Shown here: positions 42,408 to 51,778 of the stretch, piece after piece
Numbering within the stretch: the stretch's first letter is position 1
How the letters are laid out: every line of letters starts with the position of its first letter
DNA from: Gammaproteobacteria bacterium
GTDB taxonomy: Bacteria > Pseudomonadota > Gammaproteobacteria > GRL18
DNA length: 56,471 nt
Assembly: GCA_016744995.1 (NCBI GenBank)
Contig: JADGDG010000027.1
Coordinates: forward strand, 1 to 56,471
Direction: 5' to 3'
Made by a program: the position numbers and the translations under genes
The notes under the pieces: generated by a model
Told to the model about the DNA's origin: nothing
Seen by the model: only the letters and a program-made list of their open reading frames with translations
Databases searched by the model: none

Positions 42408-45077
42408 ATGCCAGAAACGCAGTTCTTATTGGATTTATCACTGAAAATTGCTCAGCTGCTAATACAAAATATTTCATCTGAACAGTTAGTGGTAAACTGT
42501 TGCCAAAAGATCACTGATTGCCAGTTATTTAATAATGCCTGGATTGGTCTTGTATCAAATGATCAAACACATTTTATAACTGTACACTCTTCTCAGGAGC
42601 GTTCTTCTCAAGAGCATTCTTCACAAAAGCACTCTTCTGCAGACTTAAACAATGAACGCTTAGCTGCTTTTATTCAAAATCATTCATTGCAATCATTGGG
42701 TATTGCTGGCCGAAGTATTCTGGAAGGCCAGCACTTTATTCTCAACTCTATTCATGAAGGGACATCTCAGGAAACTCTTTCGGCATTTTATCCCTGGCAG
42801 GAACTGTTTAATACAAGTGAAGTTAAATCTGTTATTGTCCTGCCTTTAAGCCATGAATTATCAACAAAACCAATCGGTTGCTTGATGATTACTTCTAATA
42901 GAAATGATTGTTTTACAGCTAAAGCCTCCTCAACCCTTCAGGTTATTTCGTCAAATATTTCCCAATCAATTGAATCTAAAGCTAAATTTGCTGAAAAAAA
43001 CAGGGCTGAAATCGTAGTTCAACAAGAGCGATTATTTCTTGATAATTTAATTAACTCAATGCCACTCCTAATCTTTTATAAAGATTTACAGGGTATTTAT
43101 ATTGGAGCAAATACCTATTTTGAGAAATTTTGCGGTACAACAGAAGATCAAATTATTGGTAAGACAGATTTTGATTTATTTAATTCTGAGACCGCGAAAT
43201 TTTTTCAAGAGCAGGATCAAAAAATACTAACCTCTAAAACAGAGCATTCAAATGAAGAGTGGGTCAAATATCCTGATGGTAAAAAAGTATTACTTAAAAC
43301 AACAAAATCACCGGTTCTGGATAAAAATAATGATGTATTAGGGCTTATTGGTATCAGCAGGGATATTACTAAATATAAACTGGCTGAAAAAATACTTAAA
43401 CAAAAGGAATCACGCTTTAGAGAATTATTAAATAGCATGCCTAATATTGCTATTCAGGGTTATGATAAGTCCAGGAATACGATTTACTGGAATCAGGCGA
43501 GTGAATTACTCTATGGGTACACTGCAGAAGAGGCTTTGGGTAAAAAGCTGGAATCTTTGATAATTCCTCAAAGCATGCAGACAATGGTGATAGAGTCAAT
43601 CAGGCAGTGGCATGAAAATGACATAGTAATACCTCCTGGTGAACTAATACGTAGAGATAAATCAGGCAACATGGTTCCTGTGTACTCCAGCCATGCGATG
43701 TTAAAAAATTCAAAGGGCAATACAGAGATGTTTTGTATTGATATTGATTTAACAGAGCAAAAAAATACTCAAGTGAAACTGGAACATCTGGCCAATTATG
43801 ATCAGTTGACACATTTACCGAATCGTAATTTGTTTCTGGAGCGTCTTGAACAAAGTCTGAGTGAAGCCAGACGTTTCAATAAGGTCATTGCTGTTATTTT
43901 TATGGATCTGGATAATTTTAAATATATCAATGATACCTTTGGACATGAAATAGGCGATATCTTATTAATACAGGTAGCTGATCGTTTGAAGCATGCTTTG
44001 AGAAAATATGATCTTATCAGTCGTTTTGGCGGCGATGAGTTTGTTGTTGCATTGTCGTATCTTGAAAATGAAAAACTAGTGGTTTCTCTGGTTGAAAAAT
44101 TAAAATCAGCCTTTGAGGTTCCTTTTGAGTTAAAAGGACAGAGCAGTTATATTACCTGCAGCATGGGGGTCAGTCTTTATCCCGCAAGTGGTGACAGCAG
44201 TAGTTTATTATTGAAAAATGCTGATATGGCTATGTACAAAGCAAAAGATAAAGGTCGAAATCAGTTCCATTTTTTTAATGAAGACATCAATCATAAAATC
44301 AATCAGCAAATTGAATTATCAGATGAGCTTAAATCTGCTTTGGAACGCAATGAATTTAGTCTGCTTTATCAGCCTCAAATTGACCTCTCCAGCGGTGAAA
44401 TTGTAGCCTGTGAAGCACTTTTAAGGTGGACGAATAAAAAACTTGGAAGTATTTCACCACATGATTTTATTCCAGTGGCGGAACAGAGTTATTTAATTAA
44501 TGAAATTGATTTTTGGGTTTTAGAAGAAATTCAAAAACATCTGCGTGACTGGCTTGATTCTGGAAAACAGCCAGTCCGGATCTTTGCCAATTTTTCAGAA
44601 CGTGGTTTTAGTGATAATATTTTTTTAGCGAAATTAAAACAATTTATCCAGTGCCATCGTTCCATTGCCCGTTATCTTGGCATTGAACTGAGTGAATCAG
44701 TATTACTTAAAACCAGTGAGCAGACAACGCAAACCCTATCCTTATTACATGAAAATGGCATCAGCCTTGCCCTGGATCATTTTGGTGAGGGTTACTCATC
44801 TCTGAGTTATCTGAAAAACTCACCCGTTGATCGAGTAAAAATATCCAGGAAATTTATCGACAGAGCCTCCATAGATGGTTATGAGGAGTCATACATTAAT
44901 GCCATTATTGCCATGGCACAGGCATTAAGCATTAAAACAGTGGCTATGGGAGTAGAAAGGAAACAACATAAACTCCTTATTGAGCAAACACAGTGCGAAT
45001 TAGCCCAGGGAGGGAGCTATTATAAACTGATGACTGCTGATGAATTGAAACAGTTATTAAAATTAAATGCTGAATAA
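42408..45077 (+). CDS. GAF-PAS-PAS-GGDEF-EAL protein with degenerate EAL
   Basis: This 889-residue cytoplasmic protein has a GAF-like domain (about 15-205), two PAS domains (about 215-335 and 345-455), GGDEF (about 460-625; RFGGDEF near 539, with RKYD inhibitory site) and EAL (about 635-885). In EAL, CEALLRW, FANFSERG, ELSESVLL and VKISRKF are kept, but the DD pair reads LDHFGEG and the AEGVE motif reads AMGVE. Those are metal/catalytic positions, so phosphodiesterase activity is probably lost. A four-unit repeat (HSSQE-like) sits inside the GAF part at 42585-42644. Confidence 0.88.
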   Translation: MPETQFLLDLSLKIAQLLIQNISSEQLVVNCCQKITDCQLFNNAWIGLVSNDQTHFITVHSSQERSSQEHSSQKHSSADLNNERLAAFIQNHSLQSLGIAGRSILEGQHFILNSIHEGTSQETLSAFYPWQELFNTSEVKSVIVLPLSHELSTKPIGCLMITSNRNDCFTAKASSTLQVISSNISQSIESKAKFAEKNRAEIVVQQERLFLDNLINSMPLLIFYKDLQGIYIGANTYFEKFCGTTEDQIIGKTDFDLFNSETAKFFQEQDQKILTSKTEHSNEEWVKYPDGKKVLLKTTKSPVLDKNNDVLGLIGISRDITKYKLAEKILKQKESRFRELLNSMPNIAIQGYDKSRNTIYWNQASELLYGYTAEEALGKKLESLIIPQSMQTMVIESIRQWHENDIVIPPGELIRRDKSGNMVPVYSSHAMLKNSKGNTEMFCIDIDLTEQKNTQVKLEHLANYDQLTHLPNRNLFLERLEQSLSEARRFNKVIAVIFMDLDNFKYINDTFGHEIGDILLIQVADRLKHALRKYDLISRFGGDEFVVALSYLENEKLVVSLVEKLKSAFEVPFELKGQSSYITCSMGVSLYPASGDSSSLLLKNADMAMYKAKDKGRNQFHFFNEDINHKINQQIELSDELKSALERNEFSLLYQPQIDLSSGEIVACEALLRWTNKKLGSISPHDFIPVAEQSYLINEIDFWVLEEIQKHLRDWLDSGKQPVRIFANFSERGFSDNIFLAKLKQFIQCHRSIARYLGIELSESVLLKTSEQTTQTLSLLHENGISLALDHFGEGYSSLSYLKNSPVDRVKISRKFIDRASIDGYEESYINAIIAMAQALSIKTVAMGVERKQHKLLIEQTQCELAQGGSYYKLMTADELKQLLKLNAE
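42585..42644. repeat. 15-bp coding tandem repeat in the GAF domain
   Basis: Four 15-bp units of the type CATTCTTCTCAAGAG encode HSSQE-like pentapeptides in frame. They look like a local expansion inside a loop of the sensor domain. Confidence 0.7.
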
Positions 45078-45197
45078 ATCAGTCTGATATAATTTTGACT
45101 CATCACCCTTAAATAAATCCCCCTTCCATAAGTCGGCATTTTACTATATTCTGGGCACAATTTTTTAAAGCTAATTTCTACCTGAAGTGAGTCTGTT

Positions 45198-47114
45198 ATG
45201 TCTATTTTTTCTATTGATGGCCTGTCTCTGGCCTTTGGTACCCATGTTCTGCTCGATAAAGCTAATTTTTCTCTGGAAGCGGGGGAACGCGTTTGTTTGA
45301 TTGGGCGTAATGGTACTGGTAAAACTACTTTAATGCGCTTAATTCAAGGTGAAATGCAGGCTGATGAAGGCGATCTTCGTAAAAAAGATGGCTTGATTGT
45401 TTCTTCCCTGGCACAAGAAGTACCCCACGAAGCAAAAGGCAGTGTGTTTGATATTGTGGCTTCAGGACTGGGTGATACGGCAAAACTGTTACAGGATTAT
45501 AATCATGTGCTTCATGATGTTGCTAATGGTGATGAAAAAGCACTAAAAAAAATGGAACATATTCAGCATGAACTGGAGTCTGTGGATGGCTGGTCTCTGG
45601 TGCAAAAAGTTGAAGAAACCATTACTCGTCTGCAATTAAACGGTGATGATCAGATTGAGGATATGTCGGGTGGTTTAAAACGACGAATTATGCTGGCCAA
45701 AGCTCTGGTTATTGAACCTGATATTTTGATGCTGGATGAGCCGACTAACCATCTGGATATTGAGTCAATACTCTGGCTGGAAAACTTTTTGAAGTCCTAT
45801 AATGGTTGTGTTTTGTTTATCACCCATGACAGGATATTTTTGCAAAGCGTTGCCACTCGTATTCTTGAACTGGATCGAGGTCAATTAGTTTCTTTTCCTG
45901 GGGACTATCAGACTTATCTGCGCCGTAAAGAAGAAATGCTGCATGCCGAAGAAAGGGCCAATGAATTATTTGATAAAAAACTGGCTCAGGAAGAAGTCTG
46001 GATCCGACAGGGCATTAAGGCCCGGCGCACTCGAAATGAGGGAAGAGTTCGTGCCTTAAAGGCCATGAGAGATGAGCGTGGTGAGCGAAGAGAGGTTCAG
46101 GGAAAGGCCAATCTGGAGCTGGATGATAAGAAAAATTCAGGGAAACTGGTGGTTGATGTTGATAAAATATCCTATGAGTATGAAAACAAACCTATTGTTA
46201 ATAATTTTTCAACGGTGATCATGCGAGGTGACCGAATTGGTATTATTGGCCCTAATGGGGCGGGTAAAACAACTCTGCTGAATTTATTATTAGGTGAATT
46301 AAGCCCGCAATCAGGCCATGTTAAATTAGGAACCAAACTTGAAATTGCTTATTTTGATCAATTGCGCAATCAATTGGATGAAGGAAAATCAATTGTTGAA
46401 AATATAGGGCAGGGTAGAGAATTTGTTAATATTAACGGACGTGAACGCCATGTCTTCAGCTACTTAAGCGATTTTCTATTTTCACCAGAGCGTGCAAAAG
46501 TTGCTGTTAAGGCACTATCTGGAGGTGAGCGAAATCGTTTATTACTGGCAAAATTATTTACCAAACCTGCCAATCTTCTGGTACTGGATGAACCCACCAA
46601 TGACTTAGACAGTGAAACACTTGAATTATTAGAGGCTCTTCTGATGGAATACAAGGGGACTTTAATTATTGTCAGTCATGACAGGGCATTTTTAAATAAT
46701 GTGATCACCAGTTCACTGGTTTTTGAAGCTAATGGCATCAATGAATATGTGGGTGGTTATGATGATTGGCTCAGACAGCGCAAGTCCGTTGTGTCTGAGG
46801 TTAAAAATATAGCCAAAAGCAGCCAAAATAATTATGCAGCTGATTCAAGCGGTAGTTCAGCAACAAAGGTAAAAACCACAAAGTTGATTAAGCTGAGCTA
46901 TAAAGAACAACGTGAACTGGATAATCTGCCTGCTAAAATTGAAAAATTTGAAACACAACAAGCTGTGCTTCAAACTGAAATTGCTCAACCTGAATTCTAC
47001 CAGCAGGATCAGGATACAGTAACTCGAAAATTATCAGAGCTTGAGGCAATTAATCAGCAGCTGGAGTCGGTGTATGAACGTTGGGATGAATTAGAAGAAA
47101 AGAATAGCGGATGA
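45198..47114 (+). CDS. uup: ABC-F ATPase Uup
   Basis: This 638-residue protein has two ABC domains, each with Walker A (GRNGTGKTT, GPNGAGKTT) and signature (MSGGLKRR, LSGGERNR), with Walker B ILMLDEPTNHLD and LLVLDEPTNDLD. The C-terminal coiled-coil (about 565-638) is that of Uup. It lacks membrane domains, as expected for the ABC-F group acting on ribosomes; Uup also affects precise excision of transposons. Start ATG 45198. The gene precedes a tRNA gene. Confidence 0.94.
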   Translation: MSIFSIDGLSLAFGTHVLLDKANFSLEAGERVCLIGRNGTGKTTLMRLIQGEMQADEGDLRKKDGLIVSSLAQEVPHEAKGSVFDIVASGLGDTAKLLQDYNHVLHDVANGDEKALKKMEHIQHELESVDGWSLVQKVEETITRLQLNGDDQIEDMSGGLKRRIMLAKALVIEPDILMLDEPTNHLDIESILWLENFLKSYNGCVLFITHDRIFLQSVATRILELDRGQLVSFPGDYQTYLRRKEEMLHAEERANELFDKKLAQEEVWIRQGIKARRTRNEGRVRALKAMRDERGERREVQGKANLELDDKKNSGKLVVDVDKISYEYENKPIVNNFSTVIMRGDRIGIIGPNGAGKTTLLNLLLGELSPQSGHVKLGTKLEIAYFDQLRNQLDEGKSIVENIGQGREFVNINGRERHVFSYLSDFLFSPERAKVAVKALSGGERNRLLLAKLFTKPANLLVLDEPTNDLDSETLELLEALLMEYKGTLIIVSHDRAFLNNVITSSLVFEANGINEYVGGYDDWLRQRKSVVSEVKNIAKSSQNNYAADSSGSSATKVKTTKLIKLSYKEQRELDNLPAKIEKFETQQAVLQTEIAQPEFYQQDQDTVTRKLSELEAINQQLESVYERWDELEEKNSG

Positions 47115-47122
47115 TAAATGAC

Positions 47123-47151
47123 TTGATTTCTTACCTCAGGTAGTTTATTCT
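47123..47151 (+). promoter_or_regulatory. putative tRNA-Ser promoter
   Basis: TTGATT (47123-47128) and TATTCT (47146-47151) are spaced 17 bases apart, followed by the GC-rich TTCCCGACC just before the tRNA. A GC-rich discriminator is typical of stringently controlled tRNA promoters. Confidence 0.45.
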
Positions 47152-47161
47152 TCCCGACCTT

Positions 47162-47249
47162 GGAGAGGTGGCCGAGTGGTCGAAGGCGCACGCCTGGAAA
47201 GTGTGTAAACCGTAAGGTTTCGAGGGTTCGAATCCCTCCCTCTTCGCCA
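47162..47249 (+). tRNA. tRNA-Ser (anticodon GGA)
   Basis: An 88-base tRNA with acceptor GGAGAGG pairing CCTCTTC, a D arm, the anticodon loop CTGGAAA (GGA at 47196-47198), a long variable arm of the serine type, TTCGAATC in the T loop and an encoded CCA end. It reads UCC/UCU codons. The accessory genes that follow lie immediately downstream, a common site of element integration. Confidence 0.95.
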
Positions 47250-47359
47250 TACATAAAGTGTTCAATAAAAATTGTGTACCTTAATAGTTGCAGCACATTT
47301 AATTACCTTGCAAATGCTTTTTGGGCATTAGCTTGTATTAATCAAAGAACAATAATTAA

Positions 47360-47386
47360 GCCTTACCAATCTGGTAGGGCTTTTTT
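47360..47386 (+). terminator. rho-independent terminator downstream of tRNA-Ser
   Basis: GCCTTACCA (47360-47368), loop ATC, TGGTAGGGC (47372-47380) and a T-run. It lies about 110 bases after the tRNA and would end its transcript. Confidence 0.75.
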
Positions 47387-47530
47387 GTGCCTGTTAGAAA
47401 CTTTCTCAACTGACTTAATAATAGGGAGGGGAAGCCTGCCTCTGAAGTCTGGGGTTATTCATTAGGGCTTTTTATTTCTTAATGAGTATAATGCCCTAAT
47501 ACTTCCAGGCAATGATAAAGGATAAATAAA

Positions 47531-47749
47531 GTGAATAATTTACGCTTAGTAATAAGACTATTCTTTGTCATTATTCTATTTTCATTTGCTACTGATAGCG
47601 TAATTGCTTCTGAACCTGCTGTGAAGAAAAGTAAAAGTGGTATCTGTCATCCGATAGGCAGCACTTACTATGGAAGAATGAAGAATTACAAGTCTTATCC
47701 CAGTATGGAGAAATGCCTTAAAAGTGGTGGAAGAAAACCAAAGCGCTAA
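47531..47749 (+). CDS. small secreted protein (duplicated family)
   Basis: This 72-residue protein has a signal peptide (about 1-26) and a short mature part with KSGICHPIGSTYYGRMKNYK and MEKCLKSGGRKPK. The mature part has two Cys and resembles small exported proteins of unknown function. The start is GTG 47531. A near-identical but broken copy lies at 48908-49127. Between them is a membrane-protein gene, so the three form a small accessory stretch downstream of tRNA-Ser. Confidence 0.7.
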   Translation: MNNLRLVIRLFFVIILFSFATDSVIASEPAVKKSKSGICHPIGSTYYGRMKNYKSYPSMEKCLKSGGRKPKR

Positions 47750-47821
47750 TAAATTAGTTAGTTGTCTAAAATTTCTTGTTTAGTGGTTTTATTTTGAGAT
47801 TAATAACAAGCCTAAAATAAT

Positions 47822-48643
47822 ATGAAAGAACTTTATCAAATAGCATCTGAGTACTATATCAATTTAGAATCTTTTTCAGCTTATGGAGGCTTTAAAGAGC
47901 CTTATACGTGGGGATTCTTACTAGGATTTCTCATGTTTTCTTTATGTTTTGTTATGTTTGTTTTTACTGTCAGTATTGAAAAATGGCCCCTTAATTGGTG
48001 GTTTTTAAGTACCATTGTGGTTGAACTTGTTACTATACAATTTTTTGATAGGCTGACGAAAAAAAGAAATGCTGTATTTATAGCTTATTTATCTCGAAAG
48101 ACAAATGAATTTATAAGCTTAGATGCTGACTTGGATGAATTAAAAACTAGATTCTTGGAATCTTTATTAAATTGCGCTTCAACTGAATTTTATGAAGTTT
48201 CTCAGAAGTTAAATGCAATGATGAGTATGGAACGTGAAACAACTGGTAAGAGAGGGATGATTGATTCAATTTTTTCTTTCATATATGTGGAATCTGCAAA
48301 TCAACGTATCTTAGCCTTGTTTATTGTTTTAAGCTCTATAATAACAATTCTAGCAGTCAATTCAGGGCAAAATATTGAAGGAGTTTTTGACCTGCTTTCA
48401 TCCAAAGGCTTCTGGGCTGCGTATGGTGCTTACCTAGTTGTTTCTGTGGTTTCTTATTGGATGATCAGGCTTTCATATAATTTCTTAAAAAGGGTGATGG
48501 TGTTTGTGAGTCTATTATTTTATAAAGATAAGACTAAGATTCAAAACCTAAGTGTCATAAAATATCTAATGGCTGACTTGAATTACTATAGTACTTTTGA
48601 AAGGGATGAAGAAACTAAAAATATAATAATTCTTCCTAAGTAA
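47822..48643 (+). CDS. membrane protein of unknown function
   Basis: This 273-residue protein has about four hydrophobic segments: around residues 30-55, 60-75, 160-180 and 200-225, with a charged cytoplasmic stretch (about 80-150) in between. No family was recognised. It is flanked by two copies of the small secreted protein gene, in the same direction. Function is unknown. Confidence 0.65.
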   Translation: MKELYQIASEYYINLESFSAYGGFKEPYTWGFLLGFLMFSLCFVMFVFTVSIEKWPLNWWFLSTIVVELVTIQFFDRLTKKRNAVFIAYLSRKTNEFISLDADLDELKTRFLESLLNCASTEFYEVSQKLNAMMSMERETTGKRGMIDSIFSFIYVESANQRILALFIVLSSIITILAVNSGQNIEGVFDLLSSKGFWAAYGAYLVVSVVSYWMIRLSYNFLKRVMVFVSLLFYKDKTKIQNLSVIKYLMADLNYYSTFERDEETKNIIILPK

Positions 48644-48907
48644 ACGGTTTTTCTAACTCACCAGCATCCATCAATGTCATCATTCATGCCATGCTCTTGA
48701 CATAAGCCAAACAAACCTAAGAAGTATAGTTATTTACAATGATTGGTTTTATTGCAGTTAATTTCTCTCTGAGTTTTTTTGCCTTATTTGGGTGAAACCT
48801 TTTCAATTTAGCTACTCTACCAGAAATACTATTCCATTTTTTTTTATAAAATTTTGAATTCCGCCCATTCTTTGCTTGTTCCTCACAATCATGAGAGTAT
48901 AAATAAG

Positions 48908-49127
48908 GTGAATAATTTATGCTTAGTAATAAGACTACTCTTTGTCATTATTCTATTTTCATTTGCTACTGATAGCGTAATTGCTTCTGAACCTGTGGTG
49001 AAGAAAAGTAAAAGTGGTATCTGTCATCCGATAGGCAGTACTTAACTATGGAAGAACGAAAAATTACAAGTCTTATTCCAGTATGGAGAAATGCCTTAAA
49101 AGTGGTGGAAGAAAACCAAAGCGCTAA
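48908..49127 (+). pseudogene. broken copy of the small secreted protein gene
   Basis: This copy matches the gene at 47531-47749 nearly base for base, including part of the DNA after the stop. A single extra A creates an early stop after the GST triplet, at the sequence AGTACTTAACTATGG, against AGCACTTACTATGG in the intact copy. The truncated product would still have the signal peptide. Confidence 0.85.
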
Positions 49128-49172
49128 TAAATTAGTTAGTTGTCTAAAATTTCTTATTCAGAGGTTTTGTCT

Positions 49173-49334
49173 TTAACTTGAAAAAGTATGTAATTGTTTT
49201 AGCTTTTCTTTTTTTGATTTGACTAAACTTTGATACATTTTTATCAGGTGTTTGGGAACACATTGCTGTTGACCTGTATTAATTAGTTGCTGTAATTCGG
49301 AGATTTCAGATTCAAGTTGTTTTTTTGGATCCAT
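49173..49334 (-). CDS. possible small helical protein
   Basis: A 53-residue frame begins MDPKKQLESEISELQQLINT and continues QQQCVPKHLIKMYQSLVKSK. It is amphipathic with a coiled-coil-like start. GAGGA lies ten bases upstream. It is too short and unrecognised to be sure, but its composition and start signal are plausible. Confidence 0.4.
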   Translation of the reverse strand: MDPKKQLESEISELQQLINTGQQQCVPKHLIKMYQSLVKSKKEKLKQLHTFSS

Positions 49335-49463
49335 GAGTGATAATTCCTCATCTAATGAATAGGTTTATTCTAGTAGATTTGTTAGTTTTATACTGTAGGA
49401 AGGGGAAACAATGCGTGTAAGAATTTTCAGTTTATTGTTGTAAGACTTTGTTGCTTATTCTTG

Positions 49464-51488
49464 TCAGGCTTTGCTTACATGAGGTTCAAACATTGTGGAA
49501 ACCAGGTCAGTGACAGCGGTTATAATGACAAGATCAGATTCATTTGGGGTAACGGCTTTGTCATAATAAAAATCAACAGTGGCGAGGATCTTGGCAGCAG
49601 AAGAAAGTACAGGCTCTGAACAGCATGCTTGATAGGGTGAACCTTGAAATGTTTGAGCAAAGCGGAGAGCATCAGGTGATTCAATATTAGAAATTATTTT
49701 CCGTTTGATAGTGCTTGCTGCAATAGAGCAGGCATTGGTTGATAAATTAATATTCTGATGGTCAATCTTTTGCTTAAAGTTACCGCTTAGTTTGGATGCT
49801 GTGCCAATATCTAATGTATTACTGTGTTTATTAAAAAGCATAATCGCGCATGTCACGTCCTGGATAATGGCTTCAACACCGTCTGCCAATGCTGTTAATA
49901 TCTTTTCCTGAGAGGATTTATCTGAGATTAATTGCAATATTTGACAACGTAATTGTAATAGCATTTTATCTTGTCGAATATTGGTAATATCCTGAGCCAT
50001 ACCTTCAATCAGGTTTATTTGATTATTTTCATCCAGTTTTGGGGTTTCAGTAATGAGCAGGTATTGGATGCGACCCGATTTATTATAAATTTCAACTTCA
50101 AAGTGATTTGGATTGTCTTCAAGAGCTGTTTGGCGTGCTTTTTTCAGGACAAAATCAGCATGGGCATTTTTAGGAAGATACTGTACGGGATCAGCTAAAA
50201 ATTCTTCTTTAGAAAAGCCTAAAACTTGAGTAATAGATGAACTGACATAAGTAAAATGATTATTTTTGTCTCGAATATAAAAGAAATAATTTTCATTAAT
50301 GGCATCAGCCAGATTTTTATATTTAATTTTATCCAGCTCAATAATACGCTTTTGTTCAGATAACTCTTTAGTTTGAATTTTGTCCTGAGCGGTCAAATGT
50401 CTGGTTACTTTTAACAAAGTCAGTATGAGTAATAACTCAATAGTAATAAAGGCAATAATGCCATAAAAAATATTAAACCATTGTTCTTTTTTATAAATAG
50501 ACATTTGTTTATCGATCTTTCGGGCAATGAATATTGCACCTATATCTTTCCGTGATGGTATTTTTGTACCAATATAATCCCTGAGAGGGTGGAATGTATA
50601 AGAATAGTAATGATTGTTGTACTGGATTACTCTGACATGACCATCAGCATGTTGAGACTGGCTTTCGGAATTTACTATTTTGGCAACATAATTTAGAAAT
50701 GCTTTCTGATTTGAACGAGAACTGGCTTCAATAATACAATCACAATCATTGATGGTATTATTGTTATAATTCCCGGTAATAAATTCATCCCAGACCGTTT
50801 CTTTGATATGCTGGTTATTAAGCAGTACACTAAGTGCTATATTGATATTGCGATCGATTGTCTCCAGTAGTTTTTCATATGAAGTGCCTATTTCCAGTGC
50901 GCCGACATAGACTTTTTTTCTCAGCTCATTATCCCATGCATAAACAGGGGCTACACTTCTCAAGCTGGAATAAATCCGACCGGTTTCGAAGCCTGCTCGA
51001 GCTTGGCGTTCTTTATTAGTATCAACAATAATATAGCGCAGGTTATCCGTTCTATCACCAAACTTATCCGGTCTGTGAACTCTTAAAAAACTGAGTGAAC
51101 CGGGACCTAGGTGGAAATGAAATTGACGAACATCAAATTTTTCCATAGCACTTTGCCAGGGCTCTGCAACCAGTTGATACAGTTGGTTCCTTATTTCGGC
51201 TGTTTCTGCACCACCAGTATTACCACCTTCACGTTCAAGTGCTTTTTTCCCTTGCAGGAAAAGACTTTGAATTTGCGTATTGCTTGCAAAGAGAGTGGCT
51301 TGCAGAGAAAGACCATTGTAGGTTGATTCAAGAACCGTTTTATATATGGCATAGTCGTTTTGACTTTCTTCTTGCAGGCTTGCCTCAAAGGTATCATGGA
51401 TATAATAATGATTGGTGGCAACAAATAAGCCATCAATGAAAGCGATTGCTAAACTGAGAAAAATAAAAAATTGAGTATTTTTTCTCAT
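49464..51488 (-). CDS. dCache_3-PAS-GAF sensor protein without output domain
   Basis: This 674-residue membrane sensor has helices at about 6-26 and 333-357 and a periplasmic dCache_3-like domain between them (FHFHLGPGSLSFLRVHRPDK, NKERQARAGFETGRIYSSLR). A PAS domain follows (about 388-505; FFYIRDKNNHFTYVSSSITQ) and then a GAF domain (about 520-670; ACCSEPVLSSAAKILATVDF). No kinase, GGDEF or methyl-accepting domain follows. Such GAF domains often precede an output domain, so it may be shortened or act by contacting another sensor. The hybrid kinase gene lies 290 bases upstream on the same strand. Confidence 0.82.
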   Translation of the reverse strand: MRKNTQFFIFLSLAIAFIDGLFVATNHYYIHDTFEASLQEESQNDYAIYKTVLESTYNGLSLQATLFASNTQIQSLFLQGKKALEREGGNTGGAETAEIRNQLYQLVAEPWQSAMEKFDVRQFHFHLGPGSLSFLRVHRPDKFGDRTDNLRYIIVDTNKERQARAGFETGRIYSSLRSVAPVYAWDNELRKKVYVGALEIGTSYEKLLETIDRNINIALSVLLNNQHIKETVWDEFITGNYNNNTINDCDCIIEASSRSNQKAFLNYVAKIVNSESQSQHADGHVRVIQYNNHYYSYTFHPLRDYIGTKIPSRKDIGAIFIARKIDKQMSIYKKEQWFNIFYGIIAFITIELLLILTLLKVTRHLTAQDKIQTKELSEQKRIIELDKIKYKNLADAINENYFFYIRDKNNHFTYVSSSITQVLGFSKEEFLADPVQYLPKNAHADFVLKKARQTALEDNPNHFEVEIYNKSGRIQYLLITETPKLDENNQINLIEGMAQDITNIRQDKMLLQLRCQILQLISDKSSQEKILTALADGVEAIIQDVTCAIMLFNKHSNTLDIGTASKLSGNFKQKIDHQNINLSTNACSIAASTIKRKIISNIESPDALRFAQTFQGSPYQACCSEPVLSSAAKILATVDFYYDKAVTPNESDLVIITAVTDLVSTMFEPHVSKA

Positions 51489-51778
51489 AGTCAGTTATTT
51501 TCAGCAGTGATTTTGTGGACAGTTTTGGGGATCACAATATTTGCCTCAGCCCTGAATTGCATTTATAGTGGTTTACCTTAGTTTGACTGCTAGTATACCA
51601 CATGCTGATGATTTCAGATCCCACAATAAAAGTGTGTGAATAAAATGAGACTCCGGGCACAAAACTAATGAGCACCGGGAATGAGAAGAGATTTGTTAGC
51701 TGAAAGCTGTTTTATACCGTTGAGCCAATAGTCCAGCCCTTAATCTGTCCTTGAGCCTTTTCGTGATCCTTTCCTTGA

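Noticed and set aside
47750..49160. Integron cassette array
   Set aside because: The duplicated gene ends lack attC-type core sites and no integron integrase is present.
47250..49463. Prophage or island integrated at tRNA-Ser
   Set aside because: No repeat of the tRNA 3' end and no integrase were found downstream.
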